Of a stretch of 64,000 bases of DNA, positions 18,484 through 27,994 are shown piece after piece. Within the stretch, counting starts at the first letter, position 1, and each line of letters opens with the position of its first letter. Made by a program: the position numbers and the translations under genes. The stretch covers positions 53,401 through 117,400 of the forward strand of contig NZ_FOPH01000012.1 of assembly GCF_900113415.1 (NCBI RefSeq). The letters run 5' to 3'. The notes under the pieces are model-generated. The model saw nothing but the letters and a program-made list of their open reading frames with translations. It had not been told where the DNA came from and did not search any database. This DNA is from Oribacterium sp. WCC10 (lineage in GTDB: Bacteria > Bacillota > Clostridia > Lachnospirales > Lachnospiraceae).

Positions 18484-18517
18484 TCAGCCCGTTAGGATTT
18501 TGTTTTCAATGGGCTGA
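18484..18517. promoter_or_regulatory. TCAGCCC stem-loop, copy 1
   Basis: TCAGCCCGTT (18484-18493) pairs with AATGGGCTGA (18508-18517), 26 bp before the CBS gene start on the minus strand. The same arms occur at 34999-35034 ahead of deoD. Confidence 0.5.
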
Positions 18518-18687
18518 AGCCGCAAATTGTTAATCGTGTCCGACCGAACATATAATAGCACATTTTGCATAAAAGGTCTTTACAAACAGGTGATTTGATT
18601 ATTAAATTTCGCTAAATAATATTATGGTGAAAATTAAGAATTATTTTTCTTGATGCATTTTTACGAAGAAAACTCAAGTGCTTATTT

Positions 18688-18716
18688 TTGACAATCCGGA
18701 CAGGGGATAGTAAAAT
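18688..18716 (+). promoter_or_regulatory. Sigma-70 type promoter of rel
   Basis: TTGACA (18688-18693), 17-bp spacer, TAAAAT (18711-18716). Transcription would begin near 18723, which excludes the upstream in-frame start at 18688 and supports the ATG at 18817. Confidence 0.75.
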
Positions 18717-18816
18717 TAAGTTTTGTTTAATAAAAATAAGAAATCAACCGATTTTAAAGTTAGGGGAATTTTTTTATTTAAAGAACCATGTGGACGAAAC
18801 CACCGGAGATAATGAT

Positions 18817-21069
18817 ATGACAGAAGAAGTAGTATTGGAAAGACCAAAGGATAATACACCGCCGGAAGAACTTTATAAGAGTCTCATAAAGACAATAAAG
18901 GATTATCATCCATCAGATGATCTCAGTATGATAGATAAAGCATATAAGGTGGCGACACTGCAGCATAAGGATCAGAAACGCAAGTCGGGTGAACCATATA
19001 TCATTCATCCTATTTGTGTTGCCATCATACTTGCTGACCTTCAGATGGACAAGGAGACTATAGTGGCAGGTCTTCTGCATGATGTAGTCGAAGATACCGG
19101 AATGACACTTCAGCAGGTTTCAGATGAATTTAATCCTGATGTAGCGCTTCTGGTAGACGGTGTAACAAAGTTGACTCAGTTGAATCTCAATACCGATAAA
19201 GTTGAGATGCAGGCAGAGAATCTTCGAAAGATGTTCGTATCCATGGCCAAGGATATACGTGTCATCATCATTAAGCTTGCCGATCGTTTACACAATCTTC
19301 GTACACTCGAGTATCAGACACCCGAAAAGCAGCGAGAGAAGGCGAGAGAGTCTCTTGAGATTTATTCTCCTCTTGCAGAGCGACTCGGTATCAGTAAGAT
19401 AAAGATCGAGATGGATGACCTTTCTCTTAAGTATCTTGAGCCTGATGTATACTATGATCTGGCTGAAAAGGTCAATTTAAAGAAGGAAGCCAGAGAAGAG
19501 CGTATCAGAAACATTGTAAAAGAGGTATACACTCATATCACAGAAGCCGGAATCGATGCAGATATTAATGGACGAGTTAAGCATTTCTTCTCAATATATA
19601 AGAAGATGGTTAACCAAAACAAAACCATCGACCAGATATACGATCTTTTTGCTATCAGAATAATCGTTGATACAGTGAGAGACTGTTATGCATCATTAGG
19701 TGTGATACATAAGATGTATACGCCTATACCCGGTCGTTTCAAGGATTATATCGCTATGCCCAAACCCAATATGTATCAGTCACTTCATACGACTGTCATA
19801 GGACGAGACGGTATTCCTTTCGAGATTCAGATAAGAACCTTTGAGATGCATCGTACCGCAGAGTTTGGTATCGCAGCGCACTGGAAGTATAAGGAATCAG
19901 GCGGGTCAAAGGAGAGCATCACTCAGGGTGAGGATGTAAAGATGAACTGGCTTCATGAGATTCTGGAATGGCAGAAAGACGAGTCTGACTCCAAGGAATT
20001 CATGAATATGGTCAAGTCTGACCTTAACCTGTTCAATGAAAATGTTTACTGCTTTACGCCGTCAGGAGATGTAAAGAATCTTCCTGCCGGTTCATGTCCG
20101 ATTGATTTTGCTTACGCAATTCATTCAGCAGTAGGAAATAAGATGGTTGGAGCCAAAGTAAACTCCAAACTTGTTCCGGTAACTTACAAGCTTCAGAACG
20201 GCGACAGAGTAGAGGTTATCACTTCACAGAACTCTCACGGACCCAGTCGTGACTGGCTAAAGATATGTAAGTCCACACAGGCTAAAAACAAGATAAATCA
20301 GTGGTTTAAGCATGAGCAGAAGGATGAGAATATAGATCACGGTAAGGAACTTCTTTCAAGCTATGCCAAATCAAGAGGATATAATCTCAGCGAACTTACA
20401 AAGCCGGAATATATAGAAGGTGTTATCCGAAGATACAGCTATGTAGACTGGGAGGCAATACTTGCATCAGTCGGTCGTGGCGGTATCAAGGAGTCACAGG
20501 TCATTGCCAAGCTCATTGAACTTAAGAATAAAACCGAGGAAACCAATCTTTCCGACGAGGACGTTCTTCAGAATCTCGAAGGCATGACAAAGAAACCGGA
20601 AGTTATACGTAAGTCAAAGTCCGGTATCGTTGTTAAGGGAATCCATGACCTTGCGGTTAGATATGCAAAGTGCTGTTCACCGGTGCCGGGAGATGAAATC
20701 GTTGGATTCGTCACACGAGGGAGAGGCATTACCATTCATCGTACTGACTGTATCAATATGATGAACCTTCCTGAGGATGAAAAGCTTCGTCTCATCGAAG
20801 CGGAGTGGCAGAAGGATCATGTTGGTGAGACATACGCAACGGAACTTGAGATATTCACAAATAATCGTGTCGGACTACTTGTTGATATATCAAAGGTGCT
20901 TTCTGACTCCAACATCGATATAAAGGCTCTAACTTCACGTGTGGGAAAGAATGACAAGGCAACCATTACTGTATCATTTGATATTCACAATAAGACAGAA
21001 CTTCAGACACTTGTGAGTAAGATTCACAAGATCAGCGGCGTAGTGGATATCGTAAGAGCACAGGGATAA
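18817..21069 (+). CDS. rel: Bifunctional (p)ppGpp synthetase/hydrolase Rel
   Basis: Stringent-response enzyme of 750 residues. Domains in order: HD hydrolase (about 45-150, with YIIHPICVA and LLHDVVEDT), synthetase (about 195-310, with RFKDYIAMPKPNMYQSLHT), TGS (about 365-425, NVYCFTPSGDVKNLPAGS), a conserved zinc-finger-like region with CCSPVPGD, and a C-terminal ACT domain (about 675-750). Both catalytic HD residues and the synthetase motif are intact, so both activities are expected. The start is set by GGAG nine bases upstream and by the promoter position. A second, hydrolase-only protein lies at 26884. Confidence 0.96.
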   Translation: MTEEVVLERPKDNTPPEELYKSLIKTIKDYHPSDDLSMIDKAYKVATLQHKDQKRKSGEPYIIHPICVAIILADLQMDKETIVAGLLHDVVEDTGMTLQQVSDEFNPDVALLVDGVTKLTQLNLNTDKVEMQAENLRKMFVSMAKDIRVIIIKLADRLHNLRTLEYQTPEKQREKARESLEIYSPLAERLGISKIKIEMDDLSLKYLEPDVYYDLAEKVNLKKEAREERIRNIVKEVYTHITEAGIDADINGRVKHFFSIYKKMVNQNKTIDQIYDLFAIRIIVDTVRDCYASLGVIHKMYTPIPGRFKDYIAMPKPNMYQSLHTTVIGRDGIPFEIQIRTFEMHRTAEFGIAAHWKYKESGGSKESITQGEDVKMNWLHEILEWQKDESDSKEFMNMVKSDLNLFNENVYCFTPSGDVKNLPAGSCPIDFAYAIHSAVGNKMVGAKVNSKLVPVTYKLQNGDRVEVITSQNSHGPSRDWLKICKSTQAKNKINQWFKHEQKDENIDHGKELLSSYAKSRGYNLSELTKPEYIEGVIRRYSYVDWEAILASVGRGGIKESQVIAKLIELKNKTEETNLSDEDVLQNLEGMTKKPEVIRKSKSGIVVKGIHDLAVRYAKCCSPVPGDEIVGFVTRGRGITIHRTDCINMMNLPEDEKLRLIEAEWQKDHVGETYATELEIFTNNRVGLLVDISKVLSDSNIDIKALTSRVGKNDKATITVSFDIHNKTELQTLVSKIHKISGVVDIVRAQG

Positions 21070-21124
21070 AAGAAACTCTGGGGTGGATGATCATAGTTGA
21101 AACATAGACTATTGATTTGAAGAG

Positions 21125-21148
21125 GGACATACAGTTATCTGTATGTCC
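21125..21148. other. Perfect stem-loop after rel
   Basis: GGACATACAG (21125-21134), loop TTAT, CTGTATGTCC (21139-21148). It has no T-run directly after it, so it may be a weak terminator or an mRNA-stability hairpin. Confidence 0.55.
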
Positions 21149-21296
21149 TGATTAAAGCAGATAGTTTTTATGAGCGGATTGGACTGACGTCTGTATTATG
21201 AGATAAAAGCTCTTAAGCTGTATCACAGAGCCGGTTGGATATGCATCATTGTGCCAGAAATTGCGGCATAAGGTCGTTAACAGATGGGGAGAATAA

Positions 21297-21983
21297 ATGC
21301 TTAGAATATCTAAATATGCAACTGGAATGCTAGAGACCAATGTTTACTTCTGTTTTGATACAGATACGCGTGAATGCGTCATCATTGATCCTGCAGACAA
21401 TGCAGATCATATCATCAATATCATTGATAATGAATTGGAAGTTCAACCTGTGGTTATCCTTCTTACACACGCTCACTTTGATCATATGACTGCAGCAGGG
21501 GAGGTTGCAAAGCACTACGGTATAAGGATTTATGTTAATGCTTTGGATTCAGAGTTTATGGCTGATGCAAACAGGAATCTTAGTAATCGCTTTACATTTC
21601 CTGTCACCTACTCCCGGGATGATTATGATACCTTTAATGATGGAGATACACTGGAGCTTATCGATAGAGAATGGAAGGTACTGGGGACCCCGGGACATAC
21701 GCCGGGTTCCACATGCTTCTATATAGAAGACGGTTTAAAATATATACCAAACGGCGCATCTGAAGAGCATGTCTGCCCGGTGCTTTTTTCAGGAGATACT
21801 CTCTTCAGAGGATCACATGGAAGAACAGATTTTCCGGGTGGCTCGCAACGTGCCATATCCGAAAGTATCAGAGAAAAGCTACTGGTACTTCCTGAGGAAA
21901 CATCCGTATTTTCAGGTCATGGGCCACAGACAAGCATTGGCATAGAGAAGAGATACAATCCTGTTGCAAGAGGTATATTATGA
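21297..21983 (+). CDS. MBL-fold metallo-hydrolase, glyoxalase II-like
   Basis: Zinc hydrolase of 228 residues. The metal motif THAHFDH (about 64-70) is followed by a GTPGHTPGS histidine, an Asp in LFSGDTLF, and a C-terminal FSGHGPQTSIGIEKRYNP histidine. This is the full seven-ligand set of hydroxyacylglutathione-hydrolase-like proteins, with GRTDFPGGS as expected for the YqgX/GloB-like group. The substrate may be a bacillithiol- or glutathione-type thioester, or another small molecule, and is unknown. The start at 21297 follows GGGGAG. Confidence 0.9.
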   Translation: MLRISKYATGMLETNVYFCFDTDTRECVIIDPADNADHIINIIDNELEVQPVVILLTHAHFDHMTAAGEVAKHYGIRIYVNALDSEFMADANRNLSNRFTFPVTYSRDDYDTFNDGDTLELIDREWKVLGTPGHTPGSTCFYIEDGLKYIPNGASEEHVCPVLFSGDTLFRGSHGRTDFPGGSQRAISESIREKLLVLPEETSVFSGHGPQTSIGIEKRYNPVARGIL

Positions 21984-22122
21984 TGTATTCATCGGAAGTA
22001 TTACTAATGCGTTGTCAGTATTAATGCACATACATTCGTATCAGGTACAGTCACATTTTCAAGTCATTTCAGAAAGGCATGATTAGGAAATTTTGACTGT
22101 TAAATCGCTAATGGTAGATTTC

Positions 22123-22149
22123 AGTCAGGGGTATCACTCCTGACTTTTG
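22123..22149 (+). terminator. Small terminator-like hairpin before hemZ
   Basis: AGTCAGG (22123-22129) pairs with CCTGACT (22139-22145), followed by TTTGT. Confidence 0.55.
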
Positions 22150-22176
22150 TAATAATGAAAGATTTGAGGTAATGAA

Positions 22177-24120
22177 TTGATTCGACTGATTTTGGATAAT
22201 AAAGCCGAGAGCTTTGAGGCTGATATAAGAGAACTTGTTCAAGAGTTCTATCCAGGTGAGGATTTCGAAATACATACGTCAAATGGCGTACATTTCACTA
22301 ATACTACACAGGAAGAGAAGAATGCTTTAAAACAGGCCAAGGCGACAGGTGAAGTTGCAGAGGTCAATAAAAAGTCCACAAAGAACAGAGCCCGGATGGC
22401 ATCAGAGATAACCCCTGAGGGTGTCGAAGAAGCAAAGATAAGACTTTCTTTTGAGGTTTCAGCTTCAGAGATGCCGCTTACAGGCGTAAGGAAAGAGGAC
22501 AAGTCCGTTATCAAAGCTGAACTATACGACACACTTGTCGGCATGACGGGAAAAGAGCTTCCATGGGGTGATCTGACCGGTATCCGTCCGGTCTCACTGG
22601 TTAGTCCAATGGTTGAGCGTGCTATTGAGAAAAAACTGTTGAATGATTCAGATGCAGATAGAAAAGATGGGAAGCAAAGAGGCTTGAGAAAAAAAGATCA
22701 GTTTTCTGATTTAGGTACAGAGTGTGGTGCATCATCAGAAAACTCTTCTTTGCCATCATTTTGTGAATTGACAGATGATGAAATACAGGATATCAAGGAT
22801 GACCTTACAAAAGAATACTGCATTAAGGGCGAGAAGCTTGATCTTATGACTGATATTGCTTTAAGAGAGCATCGTATACTTAATCGTATATCAGATATTA
22901 CCGGAAGAAACTATAAAGAAGGTTGGAGTCTGTATATCGGAATACCATTCTGCCCGACGAGATGTCTTTACTGTTCATTTTTAAGCAACACAATAAATGT
23001 CTGGGAGAAGCGGCTGGGTGAATATATGGAGAATCTCCGCAAAGAAATCAGATATACAGTTTCTGAGATGTGCGGAAGATTCAGAAAACCTCTGCAGACC
23101 ATATATATTGGTGGTGGTACACCTACGGCTCTTGATAAAAAATGGCTTAAAGTTCTTATGGATATGGTTCATGAAGAGTGTGGCAGTGCAAATGTGCCGA
23201 TTCTCTGTGAAGGAAGATCTGCAGCATTTGACTGGAGGAATACACTTACAGGGATGCCGGGTATAGTTGAGTTTACTGTTGAAGCCGGGCGTCCCGATTC
23301 CATAACAAAAGAGAAACTCAAGATACTGAAGGATGCGGGAGTTGACAGAATATCCGTAAATCCACAGACTTTCAATCAGAAAACACTTGATCTCATAGGG
23401 CGTAAGCATAGTGTTGAATCTGTTATTGAAAAATATCTTCTTGCAAGGGAAGTGGGGTTTGATAACATAAATATGGATATAATTCTCGGTCTTCCGGGAG
23501 AAAAGCTTCCTGAGGTTACCCACACACTTTGCATGATTGCAAAGTACAGACCCGACAGTATGACAGTTCACAGTCTGGCTATAAAGCGTGCTGCCAGACT
23601 TACACTTGAGAGGGACTTTTGGGCAGGAATCTACCGCGCAGGTGATGAAAATGAAATCGTGGCAGAAACAAGACTTCAGGAGGAGGCGGAGAAGTGTACA
23701 GTAAAAACAGACGGAACACATGGCGATGTGTCCGGCGATTCTGAAAGCCTCGATAAAAAAACCGAGTTCAGATATCCTGAGATAACACGTATGATGATGG
23801 CATCTTCCTACACTGCAGATCTCCTTGGACTTAAGCCTTATTATCTGTACAGACAGAAAAATATGGCAGGCAATCTTGAAAATGTAGGTTACTGTGTGGA
23901 GGGAAAAGAGTGTCTATATAATATCCTTATGATGGAGGAGAAACATACGGTCATCGGATGCGGAGCAGGGTGTTCAAGCAAGGTGGTTCTTCCTTCAAAG
24001 GATGGTGATCCAACTCATAAGAGAGTTGAAAGATGTGATAATGGTAAGGATATCAGATCCTATATCGAAGATGTTGATAAATTTATTCAAAGAAAAGCGG
24101 TTTTATTTGAACTGATATGA
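22177..24120 (+). CDS. hemZ: Radical SAM coproporphyrinogen dehydrogenase-like protein HemZ
   Basis: Radical SAM protein of 647 residues, longer than the usual 450-500. The start is TTG at 22177, with GAGGT seven bases before it. An N-terminal HemZ region contains WGDLTGIRPVSL. The radical SAM core has the 4Fe-4S motif CPTRCLYC (near residue 260) and the IYIGGGTPTAL strand. Two low-complexity insertions explain the length: about 150-195 (polar, Lys/Ser-rich) and about 495-530. HemZ is the clostridial HemN relative; it does not always catalyse coproporphyrinogen oxidation, so heme function is provisional. It is followed by three hairpins including a strong terminator. Confidence 0.9.
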   Translation: MIRLILDNKAESFEADIRELVQEFYPGEDFEIHTSNGVHFTNTTQEEKNALKQAKATGEVAEVNKKSTKNRARMASEITPEGVEEAKIRLSFEVSASEMPLTGVRKEDKSVIKAELYDTLVGMTGKELPWGDLTGIRPVSLVSPMVERAIEKKLLNDSDADRKDGKQRGLRKKDQFSDLGTECGASSENSSLPSFCELTDDEIQDIKDDLTKEYCIKGEKLDLMTDIALREHRILNRISDITGRNYKEGWSLYIGIPFCPTRCLYCSFLSNTINVWEKRLGEYMENLRKEIRYTVSEMCGRFRKPLQTIYIGGGTPTALDKKWLKVLMDMVHEECGSANVPILCEGRSAAFDWRNTLTGMPGIVEFTVEAGRPDSITKEKLKILKDAGVDRISVNPQTFNQKTLDLIGRKHSVESVIEKYLLAREVGFDNINMDIILGLPGEKLPEVTHTLCMIAKYRPDSMTVHSLAIKRAARLTLERDFWAGIYRAGDENEIVAETRLQEEAEKCTVKTDGTHGDVSGDSESLDKKTEFRYPEITRMMMASSYTADLLGLKPYYLYRQKNMAGNLENVGYCVEGKECLYNILMMEEKHTVIGCGAGCSSKVVLPSKDGDPTHKRVERCDNGKDIRSYIEDVDKFIQRKAVLFELI

Positions 24121-24122
24121 TG

Positions 24123-24151
24123 ACGTGAGTGTCAAAAGTATTTGTCACTCA
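24123..24151. repeat. Composite intergenic element, copy 1 (hairpin part)
   Basis: GTGAGTG-T-CAAA (about 24125-24136) pairs with TTTG-T-CACTCAC (about 24140-24151). About 18 bp later lies ACACATACGTGT. A related hairpin and palindrome with the same spacing occur at 34363-34419. Confidence 0.45.
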
Positions 24152-24193
24152 CTTATTAGCGCTAACGTACACATACGTGTTCGGACGGCGCAT

Positions 24194-24236
24194 TAAGTCT
24201 CAAGTCAACGTGAAGGCACGTGATTTGAGACTTTTG
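24194..24236 (+). terminator. Terminator-like nested hairpin
   Basis: AAGTCTCAA (24194-24202) pairs with TTGAGACTT (24225-24233), enclosing ACGTG/CACGT, followed by TTTT. Confidence 0.7.
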
Positions 24237-24260
24237 ACCCGCTCATTATATGATTATTAC

Positions 24261-24285
24261 CGGTGGCCTTAGGCCACCGTTTTTT
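24261..24285 (+). terminator. Strong Rho-independent terminator
   Basis: CGGTGGCC (24261-24268), loop TTA, GGCCACCG (24272-24279), then six T residues. It is the final terminator of the hemZ transcript. Confidence 0.92.
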
Positions 24286-24360
24286 GTTTGGATATTATTT
24301 ATGATATCACTACTTTTCAACGAAATAAAAGGTAGTAAGTGATATATAGAACCGGCACAT

Positions 24361-24389
24361 TTGATACAGCAAAACATTTGTGCTATAAT
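24361..24389 (+). promoter_or_regulatory. Consensus promoter of the YkvI-like gene
   Basis: TTGATA (24361-24366), 17-bp spacer, TATAAT (24384-24389). The predicted transcript starts near 24396, only about 11 bp before the ATG at 24407, so translation more likely begins at the TTG at 24428. Confidence 0.85.
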
Positions 24390-24427
24390 ATTTAAGATTT
24401 AAAAAAATGAAGGAAGAGAGGTATTGT

Positions 24428-25750
24428 TTGAAGTACGAATATTGGAGAATTGCATTTGCATTTATAGGAGTTATAGTTGGCGCAGGACTTTCAAGCGGAC
24501 AGGATCTGCTTCAGTACTTTTTGTGTTTCGGAACGATCGGTCTATTAGGAGTTGTACTTCTGGGAGTACTTAATGTTATCTTTGGGAAAATCATGGTGAC
24601 ATTGGGATGCTATTACAGAGCTGACAATCATGAAGAGGTATTTTCACAGATTACCAATCCTCTATTCACCCGGATTCTTGATATAGTTCTGGTTGTGGGA
24701 AGTTTCGTTATGGGCTTTGTTATGGTTGCCGGTGCGGGTTCTAATCTGAATCAGCAGTTCGGCATTCCGTCGTCTGTTGGTGCATTGCTCTGTTCATTTC
24801 TTATCGTAGCTGTATCTTTTATGGATTTTGATAAGATCACCAATGTGCTTGGAATATTTACTCCTGTGATCATAGTTATGATACTTTTTATCACAGCCTA
24901 TACATTTATCGGAAAGTCATATGATTTCAGATATCTTGATATCTCGGCCAAAACCATAAAACCTGCAATGAATAATGTGTTTCTGTCGGTTATCAATTAT
25001 TATGCACTATGTGCCATGACAGGCGTCTCAATGGCATTTATTCTGGGAGGTGCCATAGTAAGGATTGGTGTAGCCGAAAAGGGCGGTACATACGGAGGGG
25101 TTATGGTAGGAGTCATAGTTCTTGCTGCATCCTTATCGATATTTGCCAATATTGATAAGGTTAAGGACGCCGATATGCCTATGCTTGCCATAGTAAACAA
25201 TATTCATCCGGTGTTTGCCCTTATGTATGCATTTACAGTATTTGCACTTATATTCAATACAGCATTCTCGCTTTATTATTCAATTGCAAGGCGTTTTTCG
25301 AACGGAGATACCAAAAAGATGCGTGTGTTAATGATCGCTGTTGCAACGGTAGGATACGTATGCAGCTTTGGCGGTTTCAAGACACTTATAGGAGTTATGT
25401 ATCCTGTTCTCGGATATATGGGCGTAGTACTCCTGGTCATCCTATTTGTGGCCTGGACTCAGAAACGAAGAGATATCATCATGGAGAAGTTCTTCAGGAG
25501 AAAGATGCTTCGTATCTCATTGAAAAAGCATTATCCTGAAACGGACATCACAAAAAAGGAAAAAGAACTGTTTCATAATTTAGGTGAGATAAGTCCGGCG
25601 GATACTGAGACTTTAAAACAGGATATACATGAAACTGCAAAGAAGATCATCGAGGATACTGATGATGTTGAGAAATATCTTGATGAACATCTATTGGTGG
25701 ATGATGACAAATTACATAAAAATGTATCCGAAATGATGGACAATCAGTAG
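24428..25750 (+). CDS. YkvI-like membrane transporter with cytoplasmic tail
   Basis: Polytopic membrane protein of 440 residues. The first helix carries IAFAFIGVIVGAGLSSGQDLLQ, a glycine-broken helix like those of sodium-coupled LeuT/APC-fold carriers and typical of the YkvI family. About ten hydrophobic helices end near residue 350. A charged C-terminal tail of about 90 residues (KRRDIIMEKFF to MMDNQ), rich in Asp/Glu/Lys, follows. The TTG start is preferred because AGGAAGAGAGG lies just before it and the ATG at 24407 would leave almost no leader. The substrate is unknown. Confidence 0.82.
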   Translation: MKYEYWRIAFAFIGVIVGAGLSSGQDLLQYFLCFGTIGLLGVVLLGVLNVIFGKIMVTLGCYYRADNHEEVFSQITNPLFTRILDIVLVVGSFVMGFVMVAGAGSNLNQQFGIPSSVGALLCSFLIVAVSFMDFDKITNVLGIFTPVIIVMILFITAYTFIGKSYDFRYLDISAKTIKPAMNNVFLSVINYYALCAMTGVSMAFILGGAIVRIGVAEKGGTYGGVMVGVIVLAASLSIFANIDKVKDADMPMLAIVNNIHPVFALMYAFTVFALIFNTAFSLYYSIARRFSNGDTKKMRVLMIAVATVGYVCSFGGFKTLIGVMYPVLGYMGVVLLVILFVAWTQKRRDIIMEKFFRRKMLRISLKKHYPETDITKKEKELFHNLGEISPADTETLKQDIHETAKKIIEDTDDVEKYLDEHLLVDDDKLHKNVSEMMDNQ

Positions 25751-25999
25751 TTGGAGCAAAACTATTTGCAAAGAGTAAATGAAAACATGAAAAAAATATA
25801 TGACAAGAGATTTATAATGATTGGTAAATAATACGAGTTTACTAGTATAATGATTTGTGAAAGCCGTAAGTGTACTTTTGATTCTGATAATTGATAAGTA
25901 GAGGGGATAAAAACTATCTTTTTTTAGGAGAAGGCACATGGCTTTGTACAGTTCAATATCTAAATGATGTAAATTCTATTGAGGAAAGGATCTTGCTTT

Positions 26000-26881
26000 A
26001 TGAGGAAGATACTAAGACTCATATTGATCATAGCGGTATTTGTCGGTGCTATAGGAATTGGTACATATTATTTCAAAAAAAACGGTATGTTTATCAAAGT
26101 ACTTGATAAAAAAACTCTTGAAAGTATGGCATCAATGTCGGAGCTTCCTGATGAATCAGGACAACAAAAGCAGTCATTCAACGGACTTGTGGAAACAGAC
26201 AGTGTCTACAGTGTTTCATCTTCTGTTACCGGAAAAGCGTTTGAGATATATGTTAAGAATGGACAGACCATCCATAAAGGTGATTCTATCATACTTATAG
26301 ATAACAAAGAAGAAATAGAGCAGTGCGGGAAGCTTTGGGATGATACTGTATCGGAAGTATCTGCTGCGAAAGAAATGGCAAAAGAAGCGATAGATGAACT
26401 TGAAAGTATGACACCTTCGTTTGAGTCCGGAAGCCTTGATGCAAAGGTTTATCAGCAGGCGGTGGATAAAGCGGACAGGGCCAGGGAAGCCCTTGATATT
26501 GCTATTAACAAATCAAAATCAGCAAAGCTAAAATATGATATTGCCTTAAATAACAGTATGGTTACAGCTCCTTTGGACGGCAATATCAGAAACTTGAGCA
26601 TCAAAAGAAATAAGGACATCAAGGCAGGAGACAAGCTTTGTGACATTACAGACAGTTCCTTCACCTCTGTATTGTTCCGAACAGACAGAATTTCGGAAAC
26701 ACGGATATATCCGGGTGAAAATGTCACAATCACAGCATATGACAAAACATTTAAAGGTTTTATAATCGATATAGCAGATATGCCTGATGAAAATTCTAGG
26801 TACGTTATCAAAGCGTACGTTGAAGATGCGTCTGATTTGAAAGATGGAAGCGATGTCAGTGTTATGCTTCAGGAGGATTAA
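26000..26881 (+). CDS. HlyD/RND-type membrane fusion (adaptor) protein
   Basis: Envelope protein of 293 residues with one N-terminal transmembrane helix (LRLILIIAVFVGAIGIGTYYF). It has the split lipoyl/biotinyl-like domain of adaptor proteins: VYSVSSSVTGKAFEIYVKNGQTIHKGDSI, then a helical hairpin (about 105-175), then MVTAPLDGNIRNLSIKRNKDIKAGDKL. A beta-barrel-like end follows. Such adaptors join export pumps, but no ATPase or pump gene is adjacent; the next gene, three bases on, is an HD hydrolase. The start at 26000 has AAAGGA nine bases upstream. Confidence 0.85.
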   Translation: MRKILRLILIIAVFVGAIGIGTYYFKKNGMFIKVLDKKTLESMASMSELPDESGQQKQSFNGLVETDSVYSVSSSVTGKAFEIYVKNGQTIHKGDSIILIDNKEEIEQCGKLWDDTVSEVSAAKEMAKEAIDELESMTPSFESGSLDAKVYQQAVDKADRAREALDIAINKSKSAKLKYDIALNNSMVTAPLDGNIRNLSIKRNKDIKAGDKLCDITDSSFTSVLFRTDRISETRIYPGENVTITAYDKTFKGFIIDIADMPDENSRYVIKAYVEDASDLKDGSDVSVMLQED

Positions 26882-26883
26882 AC

Positions 26884-27504
26884 ATGTCCAATGTCTTTAT
26901 CGGGAAAAGGTACCAGGATGCCATGCAGTTTGCGGCTCATGCTCATAGAAAGCAGATGAGGAAGGGAGCCGACATCCCCTATATCGTTCATCCGATAGAA
27001 TGTTCAATGATCGTATCATCAATCACGGATGATGAAGATGTGATCATAGCAGCTCTTTTGCATGATGTAATCGAGGATACCGAATACGGATATGACGATA
27101 TATGCGAGCGTTTCGGAGTACGGGTGGCCAATCTGGTACAGAATGAAACAGAGGACAAGAGGAATGAACTGTCGAGAAAGCATACCTGGTCTGTGAGGAA
27201 AAAAGAAACCATAGATCACCTCAGCCGGTCTGACAGAGATTCCAAGATCATCTGTCTCGGGGATAAGCTTTCAAATATCAGAGCATCCATAAGGGATTAT
27301 GAGAGCAACAGAGAAGAATTCTGGCAAAGATTTAATCAGACTGATCCAGATCTGCAGGGATGGTACTATGAAAGTATCAGAGATATCCTTTCAGAGGAAC
27401 TGTCAGAAACTGATGCCTGGAGAGAATATGACAGGCTTTGTACTCAAATGTTTGGAAAACTGGATTTACAGGCTATTGAATCAAGACTTGATCTGATGCC
27501 ATAG
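26884..27504 (+). CDS. HD-domain hydrolase, SpoT/MESH1-like (p)ppGpp hydrolase
   Basis: Protein of 206 residues consisting of one HD domain. Seen: a His in AHRKQMRKG, PYIVHPIE, the HD pair in ALLHDVIEDT (about 55-64), and the Asp of ICLGDKLSNIRA (about 123). This matches the hydrolase half of Rel/SpoT enzymes, without synthetase, TGS or ACT parts. It probably degrades (p)ppGpp or a related nucleotide. The ribosome site CAGGAGG lies in the end of the adaptor gene, so the two are coupled. Confidence 0.87.
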   Translation: MSNVFIGKRYQDAMQFAAHAHRKQMRKGADIPYIVHPIECSMIVSSITDDEDVIIAALLHDVIEDTEYGYDDICERFGVRVANLVQNETEDKRNELSRKHTWSVRKKETIDHLSRSDRDSKIICLGDKLSNIRASIRDYESNREEFWQRFNQTDPDLQGWYYESIRDILSEELSETDAWREYDRLCTQMFGKLDLQAIESRLDLMP

Positions 27505-27617
27505 GTAATCGCTGATTAAAGCATTTTTCTGGTGGGATATTCGATGTGAAGCATCAATTTCCTTTGAAAATCAGTGTTTCCTCAGATATACCGTTTTCAG
27601 GTTATGATGAAAAGGCT

Positions 27618-27659
27618 AAAAAGCAGTTATTCACTTAATCAGTGGATGGCTGCTTTTTT
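27618..27659 (+). terminator. Terminator after the HD hydrolase gene
   Basis: AAAAGCAG at the left pairs with CTGCTTTT at the right, with an inner ATTCACT/AGTGGAT helix, followed by T residues. Confidence 0.85.
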
Positions 27660-27757
27660 CTGTATCGTATAGGAATTATAAGAACGTAAGTTGAGAAGTG
27701 TTTAGTTATTTGAATCGTGATATAGATTTCTAGATATATGATGAATATTTTAGGGTT

Positions 27758-27782
27758 GCCGGAGGCTTAGGGAACCTCCGGC
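27758..27782. promoter_or_regulatory. GC-rich stem-loop upstream of the sensor gene
   Basis: GCCGGAGG (27758-27765), 9-base loop, CCTCCGGC (27775-27782). It has no T-run and lies 213 bp before the start of the HD-GYP sensor gene. Between 27783 and 27980 I see no other structure. Confidence 0.45.
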
Positions 27783-27994
27783 GGAGTAGTATGAAAAAAC
27801 TTCATTTGCCAAGGCAATGAACACCTGACAGCGCATATAATACAATCCCAAACTGAAATGAAACTGAAACAGATTCAATAATCAATGTACTCGAAAAATC
27901 AGGTTAAGTAATTCTAAAAACGGTCGTTAAAATATATAGTGATATAAGATACTGTCTGCCCTGCGTCATGTTTGAATTCATAGGAGATATTTCC

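Noticed and set aside
24407..24427. ATG start for the YkvI-like gene
   Set aside because: The consensus promoter places the transcript start only about 11 bases before it, with no ribosome site; TTG 24428 has one.
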